A model generated the notes under the pieces. That model was not told the DNA's origin. It searched no databases and saw nothing but the letters and a program-made list of their open reading frames with translations. From the NCBI GenBank assembly GCA_947652605.1, contig CANTFG010000285.1:62001-126000 (forward strand): a DNA stretch of 64,000 nt, given 5' to 3'. The stretch comes from Elmis aenea (lineage: Eukaryota > Arthropoda > Insecta > Coleoptera > Elmidae). Positions 1-15,090 of this stretch are shown here, piece by piece. Position 1 is the stretch's first letter, and every line of letters starts with the position of its first letter. The position numbers and the translations under genes were made by a program.

Positions 1-2734
1 GTATTTTTAGGAAATTATTAAAAATTAATGCCAGCTCATTGAAAGACATATGCAAAACAATTGTATTTATGTAAAGAGGCGATGGATAAACTGTTCCTGT
101 GATATACAAATCAATAATTAAAATTGTTTAGAAATAGTCGCTCAAGGAACATATGTATTAACTAAAGCACGGTATTTTTAGGAAATTATTAAAAATTAAA
201 ACCAGCTCATTGAAAGACATATGCAAAACAATTGTATTCATGTAAAGAGGCGATGGATAAACTGTTCCTGTGATATACAAATCAATAATTAAAATCGTTT
301 AGAAATAGTCGCCCAAGGAACATATGTATTAACTAAAGCACGGTATTTTTAGGAAATTATTAAAAATTAAAACCAGCTCATTGAAAGACATATGCAAAAC
401 AATTGTATTCATGTAAAGAGGCGATGGATAAACTGTTCCTGTGATATACAAATCAATAATTAAAATTGTTCAGAAATAGTCGCTCAAGGAACATATGTAT
501 TAACTAATGCACGGTATTTTTAGGAAATTATTAAAAATTAAAACCAGCTCATTGAAAGACATATGCAAAACAAATGTATTCCTGTAAAGAGGCGATGGAT
601 AAACTGTTCCTGTGATATACAAATCAATAATTAAAATTGTTTAGAAATAGTCGCTCAAGGAACATATGTATTAACTAAAGCACGGTATTTTTAGGAAATT
701 ATTAAAAATTAAAACCAGCTCATTGAAAGACATATGCAAAACAATTGTATTAATGTAAAGAGGCGATGGATAAACTGTTCCTGTCATATACAAATCAATA
801 ATTGAAATTGTTTCGAAATAGTCGCACAAGGAACATATGTATTAACTAAAGCACGGTATTTTTAGGAAATTATTAAAAATTAATACCAGCTCATTGAAAG
901 ACATATGCAAAACAATTGTATTCATGTAAAGAGGCGATGGATAAACTGTTTCTGTGATATACAAATCAATAATTAAAATTGTTTAGAAATAGTCGCTCAA
1001 GGAACATATGTATTAACTAAAGCACGGTATTTTTAGGAAATTATTAAAAAATAAAACCAGCTTATTGAAAGACATATGCAAAACAATTGTATTCATGTAA
1101 AGAAGCGATGGATAAACTGTTCCTGTCATATACAAATCAATAATTGAAATAGTTTCAAAATAGTCGCACAAGGAACATATGTATTAACTAAAGCACGGTA
1201 TTTTTAGGAAATTATTAAAAATTAAAACCAGCTCATTGAAAGACATATGCAAAACAATTTTATTCATGTAAAAAGGCGATGGATAAACTGTTCCTGTCAT
1301 ATACAAATCAATAATTGAAATTGTTTCGAAATAGTCGCACAAGGAACATATGTATTAACTAAAGCACGGTATTTTTAGGAAATTAGTAAAAATTAAAACC
1401 AGCTCTTTGAAAGACATATGCAAAACAATTGTATTCATGTAAAGAGGCGATGGATAAACTGTTTCTGTGATATACAAATCAATAATTAAAATTGTTCAGA
1501 AATAGTCGCTCAAGGAACATATGTATTAACTAAAGCACGGTATATTTAGGAAATTATTAAAAATTAAAACCAGCTCATTGAAAGACATATGCAAAACAAT
1601 TGTATTCCTGTAAAGAGGCGATGGATAAACTGTTTCTGTGATATACAAATCAATAATTAAAATTGTTCAGAAATAGTCGCTCAAGGAACATAATTATGTA
1701 TTAACTAAAGCACGGTATTTTTAGGAAATTATTAAAAATTAAAACCAGCTCATTGAAAGACATATGCAAAACAATTGTATTCCTGTAAAGAGGCGATGGA
1801 TAAACTGTTTCTGTGACATACAAATCAATAATTAAAATTGTTCAGAAATAGTCGCTCAAGGAACATATGTATTAACTAAAGCACGGCATTTTTAGGAAAT
1901 TATTAAAAATTAAAACCAGCTCATTGAAAGACATATGCAAAACAATTGTATTCATGTAAAGAGGCGATGGATAAACTGTTCCTGTGATATACAAATCAAT
2001 AATTAAAATTGTTTCGAAATAGTCGCTCAAGGAACATATGTATTAACTAAAGCACGGTATTTTTAGGAAATTATTAAAAATTAAAACCAGCTCATTGAAA
2101 GACATATGCAAAACAATTTTATTCATGTAAAGAGGCGATGGATAAACTGTTCCTGTGATATACAAATCAATAATTAAAATTGTTTCGAAATAGTCGCTCA
2201 AAGAACATATGTATTAACTAAAGCACGGTATTTTTAGGAAATTAGTAAAAATTAAAACCAGCTCATTGAAAGACATATGCAAAACAATTGTATTTATGTA
2301 AAGAGGCGATGGATAAACTGTTCCTGTGATATACAAATCAATAATTAAAATTGTTTCGAAATAGTCGCTCAAAGAACATATGTATTAACTAAAGCACGGT
2401 ATTTTTAGGAAATTATTAAAAATTAATACCAGCTCATTAAAAGACATATGCAAAACAATTGTATTCATGTAAAGAGGCGATGGATAAACTGTTCCTGTCA
2501 TATAGAAATCAATAATTGAAATTGTTTCGAAATAGTCGCACAAGGAACATATGTATTAACTAAAGCACGGTATTTTTAGGAAATTATTAAAAATTAAAAC
2601 CAGCTCATTGAAAGACATATGCAAAACAATTGTATTCATGTAAAGAGGCGATGGATAAACTGTTCCTGTGATATACAAATCAATAATTAAAATTGTTCAG
2701 AAATAGTCGCTCAAGGAACATATGTATTAACTAA

Positions 2735-3540
2735 TGCACGGTATTTTTAGGAAATTATTAAAAATTAAAACCAGCTCATTGAAAGACATATGCAAAACAA
2801 TTGTATTCATGTAAAGAGGCGATGGATAAACTGTTCCTGTGATATACAAATCAATAATTAAATATGTTTAGAAATAGTCGCTCAAGGAACATATGTATTA
2901 ACTAAAGCACGGTATTTTTAGGAAATTATTAAAAATTAAAACCAGCTCATTGAAAGACATATGCAAAACAATTGTATTCCTGTAAAGAGGCGATGGATAA
3001 ACTGTTCCTGTGATATACAAATCAATAATTAAAATTGTTTAGAAATAGTCGCTCAAGGAACATTTGTATTAACTAAAGCACGGTATTTTTAGGAAATTAT
3101 TAAAAATTAAAACCAGCTCATTGAAAGACATATGCAAAACAATTGTATTCATGTAAAAAGGCGATGGATAAACTGTTCCTGTGATATACAAATCAATAAT
3201 TAAATATGTTTAGAAATAGTCGCTCAAGGAACATATGTATTAACTAAAGCACGGTATTTTTAGGAAATTATTAAAAATTAAAACCAGCTCATTGAAAGAC
3301 ATATGCAAAACAATTGTATTCCTGTAAAGAGGCGATGGATAAACTGTTCCTGTGATATACAAATCAATAATTAAAATTGTTTAGAAATAGTCGCTCAAGG
3401 AACATTTGTATTAACTAAAGCACGGTATTTTTAGGAAATTATTAAAAATTAAAACCAGCTCATTGAAAGACATATGCAAAACAATTGTATTCATGTAAAA
3501 AGGCGATGGATAAACTGTTCCTGTGATATACAAATCAATA
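2735..3540 (+). repeat. Dimeric higher-order block in satellite A
   Basis: Two adjacent monomers were amplified together. The private variant taaatatgtttag recurs with a 342-bp spacing (aatatg at 2,861 and 3,203), and catttgtattaac recurs at 3,061 and 3,403, also 342 bp apart. A further partial unit with the attcatgtaaaaagg variant follows. The 342-bp period is exactly two monomers. Confidence 0.8.
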
Positions 3541-6500
3541 ATTAAAATTGTTTAGAAATAGTCGCACAAGGAACATATGTATTAACTAAAGCACGGTATT
3601 TTTAGGAAATTATTAAAAATTAATACCAGCTCATTGAAAGACATATGCAAAACAATTGTATTCATGTAAAGAGGCGATTGATAAACTGTTCCTGTGATAT
3701 ACAAATCAATAATTGAAATTGTTTCGAAATAGTAGCACAAGGAACATATGTATTAACTAAAGCACGGTATTTTTAGGAAATTATTAAAAATTAAAACCAG
3801 CTCATTGAAAGACATATGCAAAACAATTTTATTCATGTAAAAAGGCGATGGATAAACTGTTCCTGTGATATACAAATCAATAATTAAAATTGTTTAGAAA
3901 TAGTCGCACAAGGAACATATGTATTAACTAAAGCACGGTATTTTTAGGAAATTATTAAAAATTAATACCAGCTCATTGAAAGACATACGCAAAACAATTG
4001 TATTCATGTAAAGAGGCGATAGATAAACTGTTCCTGTGATATACAAATCAATAATTAAAATTGTTTCGAAATAGTCGCACAAGGAACATATGTATTAACT
4101 AATGCACGGTATTTTTAGGAAATTATTAAAAATTAAAACCAGCTCATTGAAAGACATATGCAAAACAATTGTATTCATGTAAAGAGGCGATGGATAAACT
4201 GTTCCTGTCATATACAAATCAATAATTGAAATTGTTTCGAAATAGTCGCACAAGGAACATATGTATTATCTAAAGCACGGTATTTTTAGGAAATTATTAA
4301 AAATTAAAACCAGCTCATTGAAAGACATATGCAAAACAATTGTATTCATGTAAAGAGGCGATGGATAAACTGTTCCTGTGATATACAAATCAATAATTTA
4401 AATTGTTCAGAAATAGTCGCTCAAAGAACATATGTATTAACTAATGCACGGTATTTTTAGGAAATTATTAAAAATTAAAACCAGCTCATTGAAAGACATA
4501 TGCAAAACAATTGTATTCCTGTAAAGAGGCGATGGATAAACTGTTCCTGTGATATACAAATCAATAATTAAAATTGTTTAGAAATAGTCGCTCAAGGAAC
4601 ATATGTATTAACTAAAGCACGGTATTTTTAGGAAATTATTAAAAATTAAAACCAGCTCATTGAAAGACATATGCAAAACAATTGTATTCCTGTAAAAAGG
4701 CGATGGATAAACTGTTCCTGTGATATACAAATCAATAATTAAAATTGTTTAGAAAGAGTCGCTCAAGGAACATATGTATTAACTAATGCACGGTATTTTT
4801 AGGAAATTATTAAAAATTAAAACCAGCTTATTGAAAGACATATGCAAAAAAATTGTATTCCTGTAAAGAGGCGATGGATAAACTGTTCCTGTGATATACA
4901 AATCAATAATTAAAATTGTTTAGAAATAGTCGCTCAAGGAACATATGTATTAACTAAAGCACGGTATTTTTAGGAAATTATTAAAAATTAAAACCAGCTC
5001 ATTGAAAGACATATGCAAAACAATTGTATTCATGTAAAGAGGCGATGGATAAACTGTTCCTGTGATATACAAATCAATAATTGAAATTGTTTCGAAATAG
5101 TCGCACAAGGAACATATGTATTAACTAAAGCACGGTATTTTTAGGAAATTATTCAAAATTAATGCGAGCTCATTGAAAGACATATGCAAAACAATTGTAT
5201 TCATGTAAAGAGGCGATGGATAAACTGTTCCTGTGATATACAAATCAATAATTAAAATTGTTCAGAAATAGTCGCTCAAGGAACATATGTATTAACTAAT
5301 GCACGGTATTTTTAGGAAATTATTAAAAATTAAAACCAGCTTATTGAAAGACATATGCAAAACAATTGTATTCATGTAAAAAGGCGATGGATAAACTGTT
5401 CCTGTGATATACAAATCAATAATTAAAATTGTTTAGAAATAGTCGCACAAGGAACATATGTATTAACTAAAGCACGGTATTTTTAGGAAATTATTAAAAA
5501 TTAATACCAGCTCATTGAAAGACATATGCAAAACAATTGTATTCATGTAAAGAGGCGATTGATAAACTGTTCCTGTGATATACAAATCAATAATTGAAAT
5601 TGTTTCGAAATAGTAGCACAAGGAACATATGTATTAACTAAAGCACGGTATTTTTAGGAAATTATTAAAAATTAAAACCAGCTCATTGAAAGACATATGC
5701 AAAACAATTTTATTCATGTAAAAAGGCGATGGATAAACTGTTCCTGTGATATACAAATCAATAATTAAAATTGTTTAGAAATAGTCGCACAAGGAACATA
5801 TGTATTAACTAAAGCACGGTATTTTTAGGAAATTATTAAAAATTAATACCAGCTCATTGAAAGACATACGCAAAACAATTGTATTCATGTAAAGAGGCGA
5901 TAGATAAACTGTTCCTGTGATATACAAATCAATAATTGAAATTGTTTCGAAATAGTCGCACAAGGAACATATGTATTAACTAATGCACGGTATTTTTAGG
6001 AAATTATTAAAAATTAAAACCAGCTCATTGAAAGACATATGCAAAACAATTGTATTCATGTAAAGAGGCAATGGATAAACTGTTCCTGTCATATACAAAT
6101 CAATAATTGAAATTGTTTCGAAATAGTCGCACAAGGAACATATGTATTATCTAAAGCACGGTATTTTTAGGAAATTATTAAAAATTAAAACCAGCTCATT
6201 GAAAGACATATGCAAAACAATTGTATTCATGTAAAGAGGCGATGGATAAACTGTTCCTGTGATATACAAATCAATAATTTAAATTGTTCAGAAATAGTCG
6301 CTCAAAGAACATATGTATTAACTAATGCACGGTATTTTTAGGAAATTATTAAAAATTAAAACCAGCTCATTGAAAGACATATGCAAAACAATTGTATTCC
6401 TGTAAAGAGGCGATGGATAAACTGTTCCTGTGATATACAAATCAATAATTAAAATTGTTTAGAAATAGTCGCTCAAGGAACATATGTATTAACTAAAGCA

Positions 6501-6699
6501 CGGTATTTTTAGGAAATTATTAAAAATTAAAACCAGCTCATTGAAAGACATATGCAAAACAATTGTATTCCTGTAAAAAGGCGATGGATAAACTGTTCCT
6601 GTGATATACAAATCAATAATTAAAATTGTTTAGAAAGAGTCGCTCAAGGAACATATGTATTAACTAATGCACGGTATTTTTAGGAAATTATTAAAAATT
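3460..6699 (+). repeat. Eight-monomer block of satellite A present twice (offset 1,881 bp)
   Basis: A stretch of about 1.36 kb at 3,460-4,818 recurs at 5,341-6,699, an offset of 1,881 bp or 11 monomers. Shared private variants include the gaggcgattgata change (about 3,672 and 5,552), the agtagcac change, the acatacgc change (3,983 and 5,864), the tattatctaaag change and the gaaagagtcgctc change (about 4,753 and 6,634). Similarity ends where the first copy continues with cagctta and the second with taataccagctcattaaaag. The copies are not adjacent; three other monomers lie between them. Confidence 0.8.
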
Positions 6700-9600
6700 A
6701 ATACCAGCTCATTAAAAGACATATGCAAAACAATTGTATTCATGTAAAGAGGCGATGGATAAACTGTTCCTGTCATATACAAATCAATAATTGAAATTGT
6801 TTCGAAATAGTCGCACAAGGAACATATGTATTAACTAATGCACGGTATTTTTAGGAAATTATTAAAAATTAAAACCAGCTTATTGAAAGATATATGCAAA
6901 AAAATGGTATTCCTGTAAAGAGGCGATGGATAAACTGTTCCTGTGATATACAAATCAATAATTAAAATTGTTTAGAAATAGTCGCTCAAGGAACATATGT
7001 ATTAACTAAAGCACGGTATTTTTAGGAAATTATTTAAAATTAAAACCAGCTCATTGAAAGACATATGCAAAACAATTGTATTCATGTAAAGAGGCGATGG
7101 ATAAACTGTTCCTGTGATATACAAATCAATAATTAAAATTGTTTCGAAATAGTCGCACAAGGAACATATGTATTAACTAAAGCACGGTATTTTTAGGAAA
7201 TTATTAAAAATTAATGCCAGCTCATTGAAAGACATATGCAAAACAATTGTATTTATGTAAAGAGGCGATGGATAAACTGTTTCTGTGATATACAAATCAA
7301 TAATTAAAATTGTTTAGAAATAGTCGCTCAAGGAACATATGTATTAACTAATGCACGGTATTTTTAGGAAATTATTAAAAATTAAAACCAGCTCATTGAA
7401 AGACATATGCAAAACAATTGTATTCATGTAAAGAGGCGATGGATAAACTGTTCCTGTGATATACAAATCAATAATTAAAATTGTTTAGAAATAGTCGCTC
7501 AAGGAACATATGTATTAACTAAAGCACGGTATTTTTAGGAAATTATTAAAAATTAAAACCAGCTCATTGAAAGACATATGCAAAACAATTGTATTCATGT
7601 AAAGAGGCGATGGATAAACTGTTCCTGTCATATACAAATCAATAAATAAAATCGTTTAGAAATAGTCGCTCAAGGAACATATGTATTAACTAAAGCACGG
7701 TATTTTTAGGAAATTATTAAAAATTAAAACCAGCTCATTGAAAGACATATGCAAAACAATTGTATTCATGTAAAGAGGCGATGGATAAACTGTTCCTGTG
7801 ATATACAAATCAATAATTAAAATTGTTCAGAAATAGTCGCTCAAGGAACATATGTATTAACTAATGCACGGTATTTTTAGGAAATTATTAAAAATTAAAA
7901 CCAGCTCATTGAAAGACATATGCAAAACCAATGTATTCCTGTAAAGAGGCGATGGATAAACTGTTCCTGTGATATACAAATCAATAATTACAATTGTTTA
8001 GAAATAGTCGCTCAAGGAACATATGTATTAACTAAAGCACGGTATTTTTAGGAAATTATTAAAAATTAAAACCAGCTCATTGCAAGACATATGCAAAACA
8101 ATTGTATTCCTGTAAAGAGGCGATGGATAAACTGTTCCTGTGATATACAAATCAATAATTAAAATTGTTTAGAAAGAGTCGCTCAAGGAACATATGTATT
8201 AACTAATGCACGGTATTTTTAGGAAATTATTAAAAATTAAAACCAGCTTATTGAAAGACATATGCAAAAAAATTGTATTCCTGTAAAGAGGCGATGGATA
8301 AACTGTTCCTGTGATATACAAATCAATAATTAAAATTGTTTAGAAATAGTCGCTCAAGGAACATATGTATTAACTAAAGCACGGTATTTTTAGGAAATTA
8401 TTAAAAATTAAAACCAGCTCATTGAAAGACATATGCAAAACAATTGTATTCATGTAAAGAGGCGATGGATAAACTGTTCCTGTGATATACAAATCAATAA
8501 TTGAAATTGTTTCGAAATAGTCGCACAAGGAACATATGTATTAACTAAAGCACGGTATTTTTAGGAAATTATTCAAAATTAATGCGAGCTCATTGAAAGA
8601 CATATGCAAAACAATTGTATTCATGTAAAGAGGCGATGGATAAACTGTTTCTGTGATATACAAATCAATAATTAAAATTGTTTAGAAATAGTCGCTCAAG
8701 GAACATATGTATTAACTAAAGCACGGTATTTTTAGGAAATTATTAAAAATTAAAACCAGCTCATTGAAAGACATATGCAAAACAATTGTATTCATGTAAA
8801 GAGGCGATGGATAAACTGTTCCTGTGATATACAAATCAATAATTAAAATTGTTCAGAAATAGTCGCTTAAGGAACATATGTATTAACTAATGCACGGTAT
8901 TTTTAGGAAATTATTAAAAATTAAAACCAGCTCATTGAAAGACATATGCAAAACAATTGTATTCCTGTAAAGAGGCGATGGATAAACTGTTCCTGTGATA
9001 TACAAATCAATAATTAAAATTGTTTAGAAATAGTCGCTCAAGGAACATATGTATTAACTAAAGCACGGTATTTTTAGGAAATTATTAAAAATTAAAACCA
9101 GCTCATTGAAAGACTTATGCAAAACAATTGTATTCATGTAAAGAGGCGATGGATAAACTGTTCCTGTCATATACAAATCAATAATTGAAATTGTTTCGAA
9201 ATAGTCGCACAAGGAACATATGTATTAACTAAAGCACGGTATTTTTAGGAAATTATTAAAAATTAATACCAGCTCATTAAAAGACATATGCTAAACAATT
9301 GTATTCATGTAAAGAGGCGATGGATAAACTGTTCCTGTGATATACAAATCAATAATTAAAATTGTTTCGAAATTGTCGCTCAAGGAACATATGTATTAAC
9401 TAAAGCACGGTATTTTTAGGAAATTATTAAAAATTAAAACCAGCTCATTGAAAGACATATGCAAAACAATTGTATTCATGTAAAGAGGCGATGGATAAAC
9501 TGTTCCTGTGATATACAAATCAATAATTAAAATTGTTCAGAAATAGTCGCTCAAGGAACATATGTATTAACTAATGCACGGTATTTTTAGGAAATTATTA

Positions 9601-12399
9601 AAAATTAAAACCAGCTCATTGAAAGACATATGCAAAACCAATGTATTCCTGTAAAGAGGCGATGGATAAACTGTTCCTGTGATATACAAATCAATAATTA
9701 CAATTGTTTAGAAATAGTCGCTCAAGGAACATATGTATTAACTAAAGCACGGTATTTTTAGGAAATTATTAAAAATTAAAACCAGCTCACTGAAAGACAT
9801 ATGCAAAACAATTGTATTCATGTAAAGAGGCGATGGATAAACTGTTCCTGTGATATACAAATCAATAATAGAAATTGTTTCGAAATAGTCGCACAAGGAA
9901 CATATGTATTAACTAAAGCACGGTATTTTTAGGAAATTAGTAAAAATTAAAACCAGCTCTTTGAAAGACATTCGCATAACAATTGTATTTATGTAAAGAG
10001 GCGATGGATAAACTGTTTCTGTGATATACAAATCAATAATTAAAAATGTTCAGAAATAGTCGCTCAAGAAACATATGTATTAACTAAAGCACGGTGTTTT
10101 TAGGAAATTATTAAAAATTAAAACCAGCTCATTGAAAGACATATGCAAAACAATTGTATTCCTGTAAAGAGGCGATGGATAAACTGTTCCTGTGATATAC
10201 AAATCAATAATTAAAATTGTTTAGAAATAGTCGCTCAAGGAACATATGTATTAACTAAAGCACGGTATTTTTAGGAAATTATTAAAAATTAAAACCAGCT
10301 CATTGAAAGACATATGCAAAACAATTGTATTCATGTAAAGAGGCGATGGATAAACTGTTCCTGTGATATTCAAATCAATAATTAAAATCGTTTCGAAATA
10401 GTCGCACAAGGAACATATGTATTAACTAAAGCACGGTATTTTTAGGAAATTATTAAAAATTAATACCAGCTCATTAAAAGACATATGCAAAACAATTGTA
10501 TTCATGTAAAGAGGCGATGGATAAACTGTTCCTGTCATATACAAATCAATAATTGAAACTGTTTCGAAATAGTCGCACAAGGAACATATGTATTAACTAA
10601 TGCACGGTATTTTTAGGAAATTATTAAAAATTAATACCAGCTCATTGAAAGACATATGCAAAACAATTGTATTCATGTAAAGAGGCGATTGATAAACTGT
10701 TCCTGTGATATACAAATCAATAATTGAAATTGTTTCGAAATAGTAGCACAAGGAACATATGTATTAACTAAAGCACGGTATTTTTAGGAAATTATTAAAA
10801 ATTAAAACCAGCTCATTGAAAGACATATGCAAAACATTTTTATTCATGTAAAAAGGCGATGGATAAACTGTTCCTGTGATATACAAATCAATAATTAAAA
10901 TTGTTTAGAAATAGTCGCACAAGGAACATATGTATTAACTAAAGCACGGTATTTTTAGGAAATTATTAAAAATTAATACCAGCTCATTGAAAGACATACG
11001 CAAAACAATTGTATTCATGTAAAGAGGCGATAGATAAACTGTTCCTGTGATATACAAATCAATAATTGAAATTGTTTCGAAATAGTCGCACAAGGAACAT
11101 ATGTATTAACTAATGCACGGTATTTTTAGGAAATTATTAAAAATTAAAACCAGCTCATTGAAAGACATATGCAAAACAATTGTATTCATGTAAAGAGGCG
11201 ATGGATAAACTGTTCCTGTGATATACAAATCAATAATTAAAATTGTTTAGAAAGAGTCGCTCAAGGAACATATGTATTAACTAATGCACGGTATTTCTAG
11301 GAAATTATTAAAAATTAAAACCAGCTTATTGAAAGACATATGCAAAAAAATTGTATTCCTGTAAAGAGGCGATGGATAAACTGTTCCTGTGATATACAAA
11401 TCAATAATTAAAATTGTTTAGAAATAGTCGCTCAAGGAACATATGTATTAAATAAAGCACGGTATTTTTAGGAAATTATTAAAAATTAAAACCAGCTCAT
11501 TGAAAGACATATGCAAAACAATTGTATTCATGTAAAGAGGCGATGGATAAACTGTTCCTGTGATATACAAATCAATAATTGAAATTGTTTCGAAATAGTC
11601 GCACAAGGAACATATGTATTAACTAAAGCACGGTATTTTTAGGAAATTATTCAAAATTAATGCGAGCTCATTGAAAGACATATGCAAAACAATTGTATTC
11701 ATGTAAAGAGGCGATGGATAAACTGTTTCTGTGATATACAAATCAATAATTAAAATTGTTTAGAAATAGTCGCTCAAGGAACATATGTATTAACTAAAGC
11801 ACGGTATTTTTAGGAAATTATTAAAAATTAAAACCAGCTCATTGAAAGACATATGCAAAACAATTGTATTCATGTAAAGAGGCGATGGATAAACTGTTTC
11901 TGTGATATTCAAATCAATAATTAAAATCGTTTAGAAATAGTCGCTCAAGGAACATATGTATTAACTAAAGCACGGTATTTTTAGGAAATTATTAAAAATT
12001 AAAACCAGCTCATTGAAAGACATATGCAAAACAATTGTATTCATGTAAAGAGGCGATGGATTAACTGTTCCTGTGATATACAAATCAATAATTAAAATTG
12101 TTCAGAAATAGTCGCTCAAGGAACATATGTATTAACTAATGCACGGTATTTTTAGGAAATTATTAAAAATTAAAACCAGCTCATTGAAAGACATATGCAA
12201 AACAATTGTATTCCTGTAAAGAGGCGATGGATAAACTGTTCCTGTGATATACAAATCAATAATTAAAATTGTTTAGAAATAGTCGCTCAAGGAACATATG
12301 TATTAACTAAAGCACGGTATTTTTAGGAAATTATTAAAAATTAAAACCAGCTCATTGAAAGACTTATGCAAAACAATTGTATTCATGTAAAGAGGCGAT

Positions 12400-15090
12400 G
12401 AATAAACTGTTCCTGTCATATACAAATCAATAATTGAAATTGTTTCGAAATAATCGCACAAGGAACATATGTATTAACTAAAGCACGGTATTTTTAGGAA
12501 ATTATTAAAAATTAATACCAGCTCATTAAAAGACATATGCTAAACAATTGTATTCATGTAAAGAGGCGATGGATAAACTGTTCCTGTGATATACAAATCA
12601 ATAATTAAAATTGTTTCGAAATTGTCGCTCAAGGAACATATGTATTAACTAAAGCACGGTATTTTTAGGAAATTATTAAAAATTAAAACCAGCTCATTGA
12701 AAGACATATGCAAAACAATTGTATTCATGTAAAGAGGCGATGGATAAACTGTTTCTGTGATATACAAATCAATAATTAAAATTGTTTAGAAATAGTCGCT
12801 CAAGGAACATATGTATTAACTAAAGCACGGTATTTTTAGGAAATTATTAAAAATTAAAACCAGCTCATGGAAAGACATATGCAAAACAATTGTATTCATG
12901 TAAAGAGGCGATGGATAAACTGTTCCTGTGATATACAAATCAATAATTAAAATTGTTTAGAAATAGTCGCTCAAGGAACATATGTATTAACTAAAGCACG
13001 GTATTTTTAGGAAATTATTAAAAATTAAAACCAGCTCATTGAAAGACATATGCAAAACAATTGTATTCATGTAAAGAGGCGATGGATAAACTGTTCCTGT
13101 CATATACAAATCAATAATTAAAATCGTTTAGAAATAGTCGCTCAAGGAACATATGTATTAACTAAAGCACGGTATTTTTAGGAAATTATTAAAAATTAAA
13201 ACCAGCTCATTGAAAGACATATGCAAAACAATTGTATTCATGTAAAGAGGCGATGGATAAAATGTTCCTGTGATATACAAATCAATAATTAAAATTGTTC
13301 AGAAATAGTCGCTCAAGGAACATATGTATTAACTAATGCACGGTATTTTTAGGAAATTATTAAAAATTAAAACCAGCTCATTGAAAGACATATGCAAAAC
13401 CAATGTATTCCTGTAAAGAGGCGATGGATAAACTGTTCCTGTGATATACAAATCAATAATTACAATTGTTTAGAAATAGTCGCTCAAGGAACATATGTAT
13501 TAACTAAAGCACGGTATTTTTAGGAAATTATTAAAAATTAAAACCAGCTCATTGAAAGACATATGCAAAACAATTGTATTCCTGTAAAGAGGCGATGGAT
13601 AAACTGTTCCTGTGATATACAAATCAATAATTAAAATTGTTTAGAAAGAGTCGCTCAAGGAACATATGTATTAACTAATGCACGGTATTTTTAGGAAATT
13701 ATTAAAAATTAAAACCAGCTTATTGAAAGACATATGCAAAAAAATTGTATTCCTGTAAAGAGGCGATGGATAAACTGTTCCTGTGATATACAAATCAATA
13801 ATTAAAATTGTTTAGAAATAGTCGCTCAAGGAACATATGTATTAACTAAAGCACGGTATTTTTAGGAAATTATTAAAAATTAAAACCAGCTCATTGAAAG
13901 ACATATGCAAAACAATTGTATTCATGTAAAGAGGCGATGGATAAACTGTTCCTGTGATATACAAATCAATAATTAAAATTGTTTAGAAATAGTCGCTCAA
14001 GGAACATATGTATTAACTAAAGCACGGTATTTTTAGGAAATTATTAAAAATTAAAACCAGCTCATTGAAAGACATATGCAAAACAATTGTATTCATGTAA
14101 AGAGGCGATGGATAAACTGTTCCTGTCATATACAAATCAATAATTGAAATTGTTTCGAAATAATCGCACAAGGAACATATGTATTAACTAAAGCATGGTA
14201 TTTTTAGGAAATTATTAAAAATTAATACCAGCTCATTAAAAGACATATGCTAAACAATTGTATTCATGTAAAGAGGCGATGGATAAACTGTTCCTGTGAT
14301 ATACAAATCAATAATTAAAATTGTTTCGAAATTGTCGCTCAAGGAACATATGTATTAACTAAAGCACGGTATTTTTAGGAAATTATTAAAAATTAAAACC
14401 AGCTCATTGAAAGACATATGCAAAACAATTGTATTCATGTAAAGAGGCGATGGATAAACTGTTTCTGTGATATACAAATCAATAATTAAAATTGTTTAGA
14501 AATAGTCGCTCAAGGAACATATGTATTAACTAAAGCACGGTATTTTTAGGAAATTATTAAAAATTAAAACCAGCTCATGGAAAGACATATGCAAAACAAT
14601 TGTATTCATGTAAAGAGGCGATGGATAAACTGTTCCTGTGATATACAAATCAATAATTAAAATTGTTTGGAAATAGTCGCTCAAGGAACATATGTATTAA
14701 CTAAAGCACGGTATTTTTAGGAAATTATTAAAAATTAAAACCAGCTCATTGAAAGACATATGCAAAACAATTGTATTCATGTAAAGAGGCGATGGATAAA
14801 CTGTTCCTGTCATATACAAATCAATAATTAAAATCGTTTAGAAATAGTCGCTCAAGGAACATATGTATTAACTAAAGCACGGTATTTTTAGGAAATTATT
14901 AAAAATTAAAACCAGCTCATTGAAAGACATATGCAAAACAATTGTATTCATGTAAAGAGGCGATGGATAAACTGTTCCTGTGATATACAAATCAATAATT
15001 AAAATTGTTCAGAAATAGTCGCTCAAGGAACATATGTATTAACTAATGCACGGTATTTTTAGGAAATTATTAAAAATTAAAACCAGCTCA
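12400..15090 (+). repeat. Ten-monomer higher-order duplication in satellite A
   Basis: Successive private variants repeat with a 1,710-bp offset, ten monomers. The ataatcgcac variant lies at about 12,450 and 14,160, atgctaaac at 12,540 and 14,250, and cagctcatgg at 12,861 and 14,571. The match is lost after about 13,380/15,090, where the first copy has aaaaccaatg and the second has the ordinary aaaacaattg. Confidence 0.8.
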
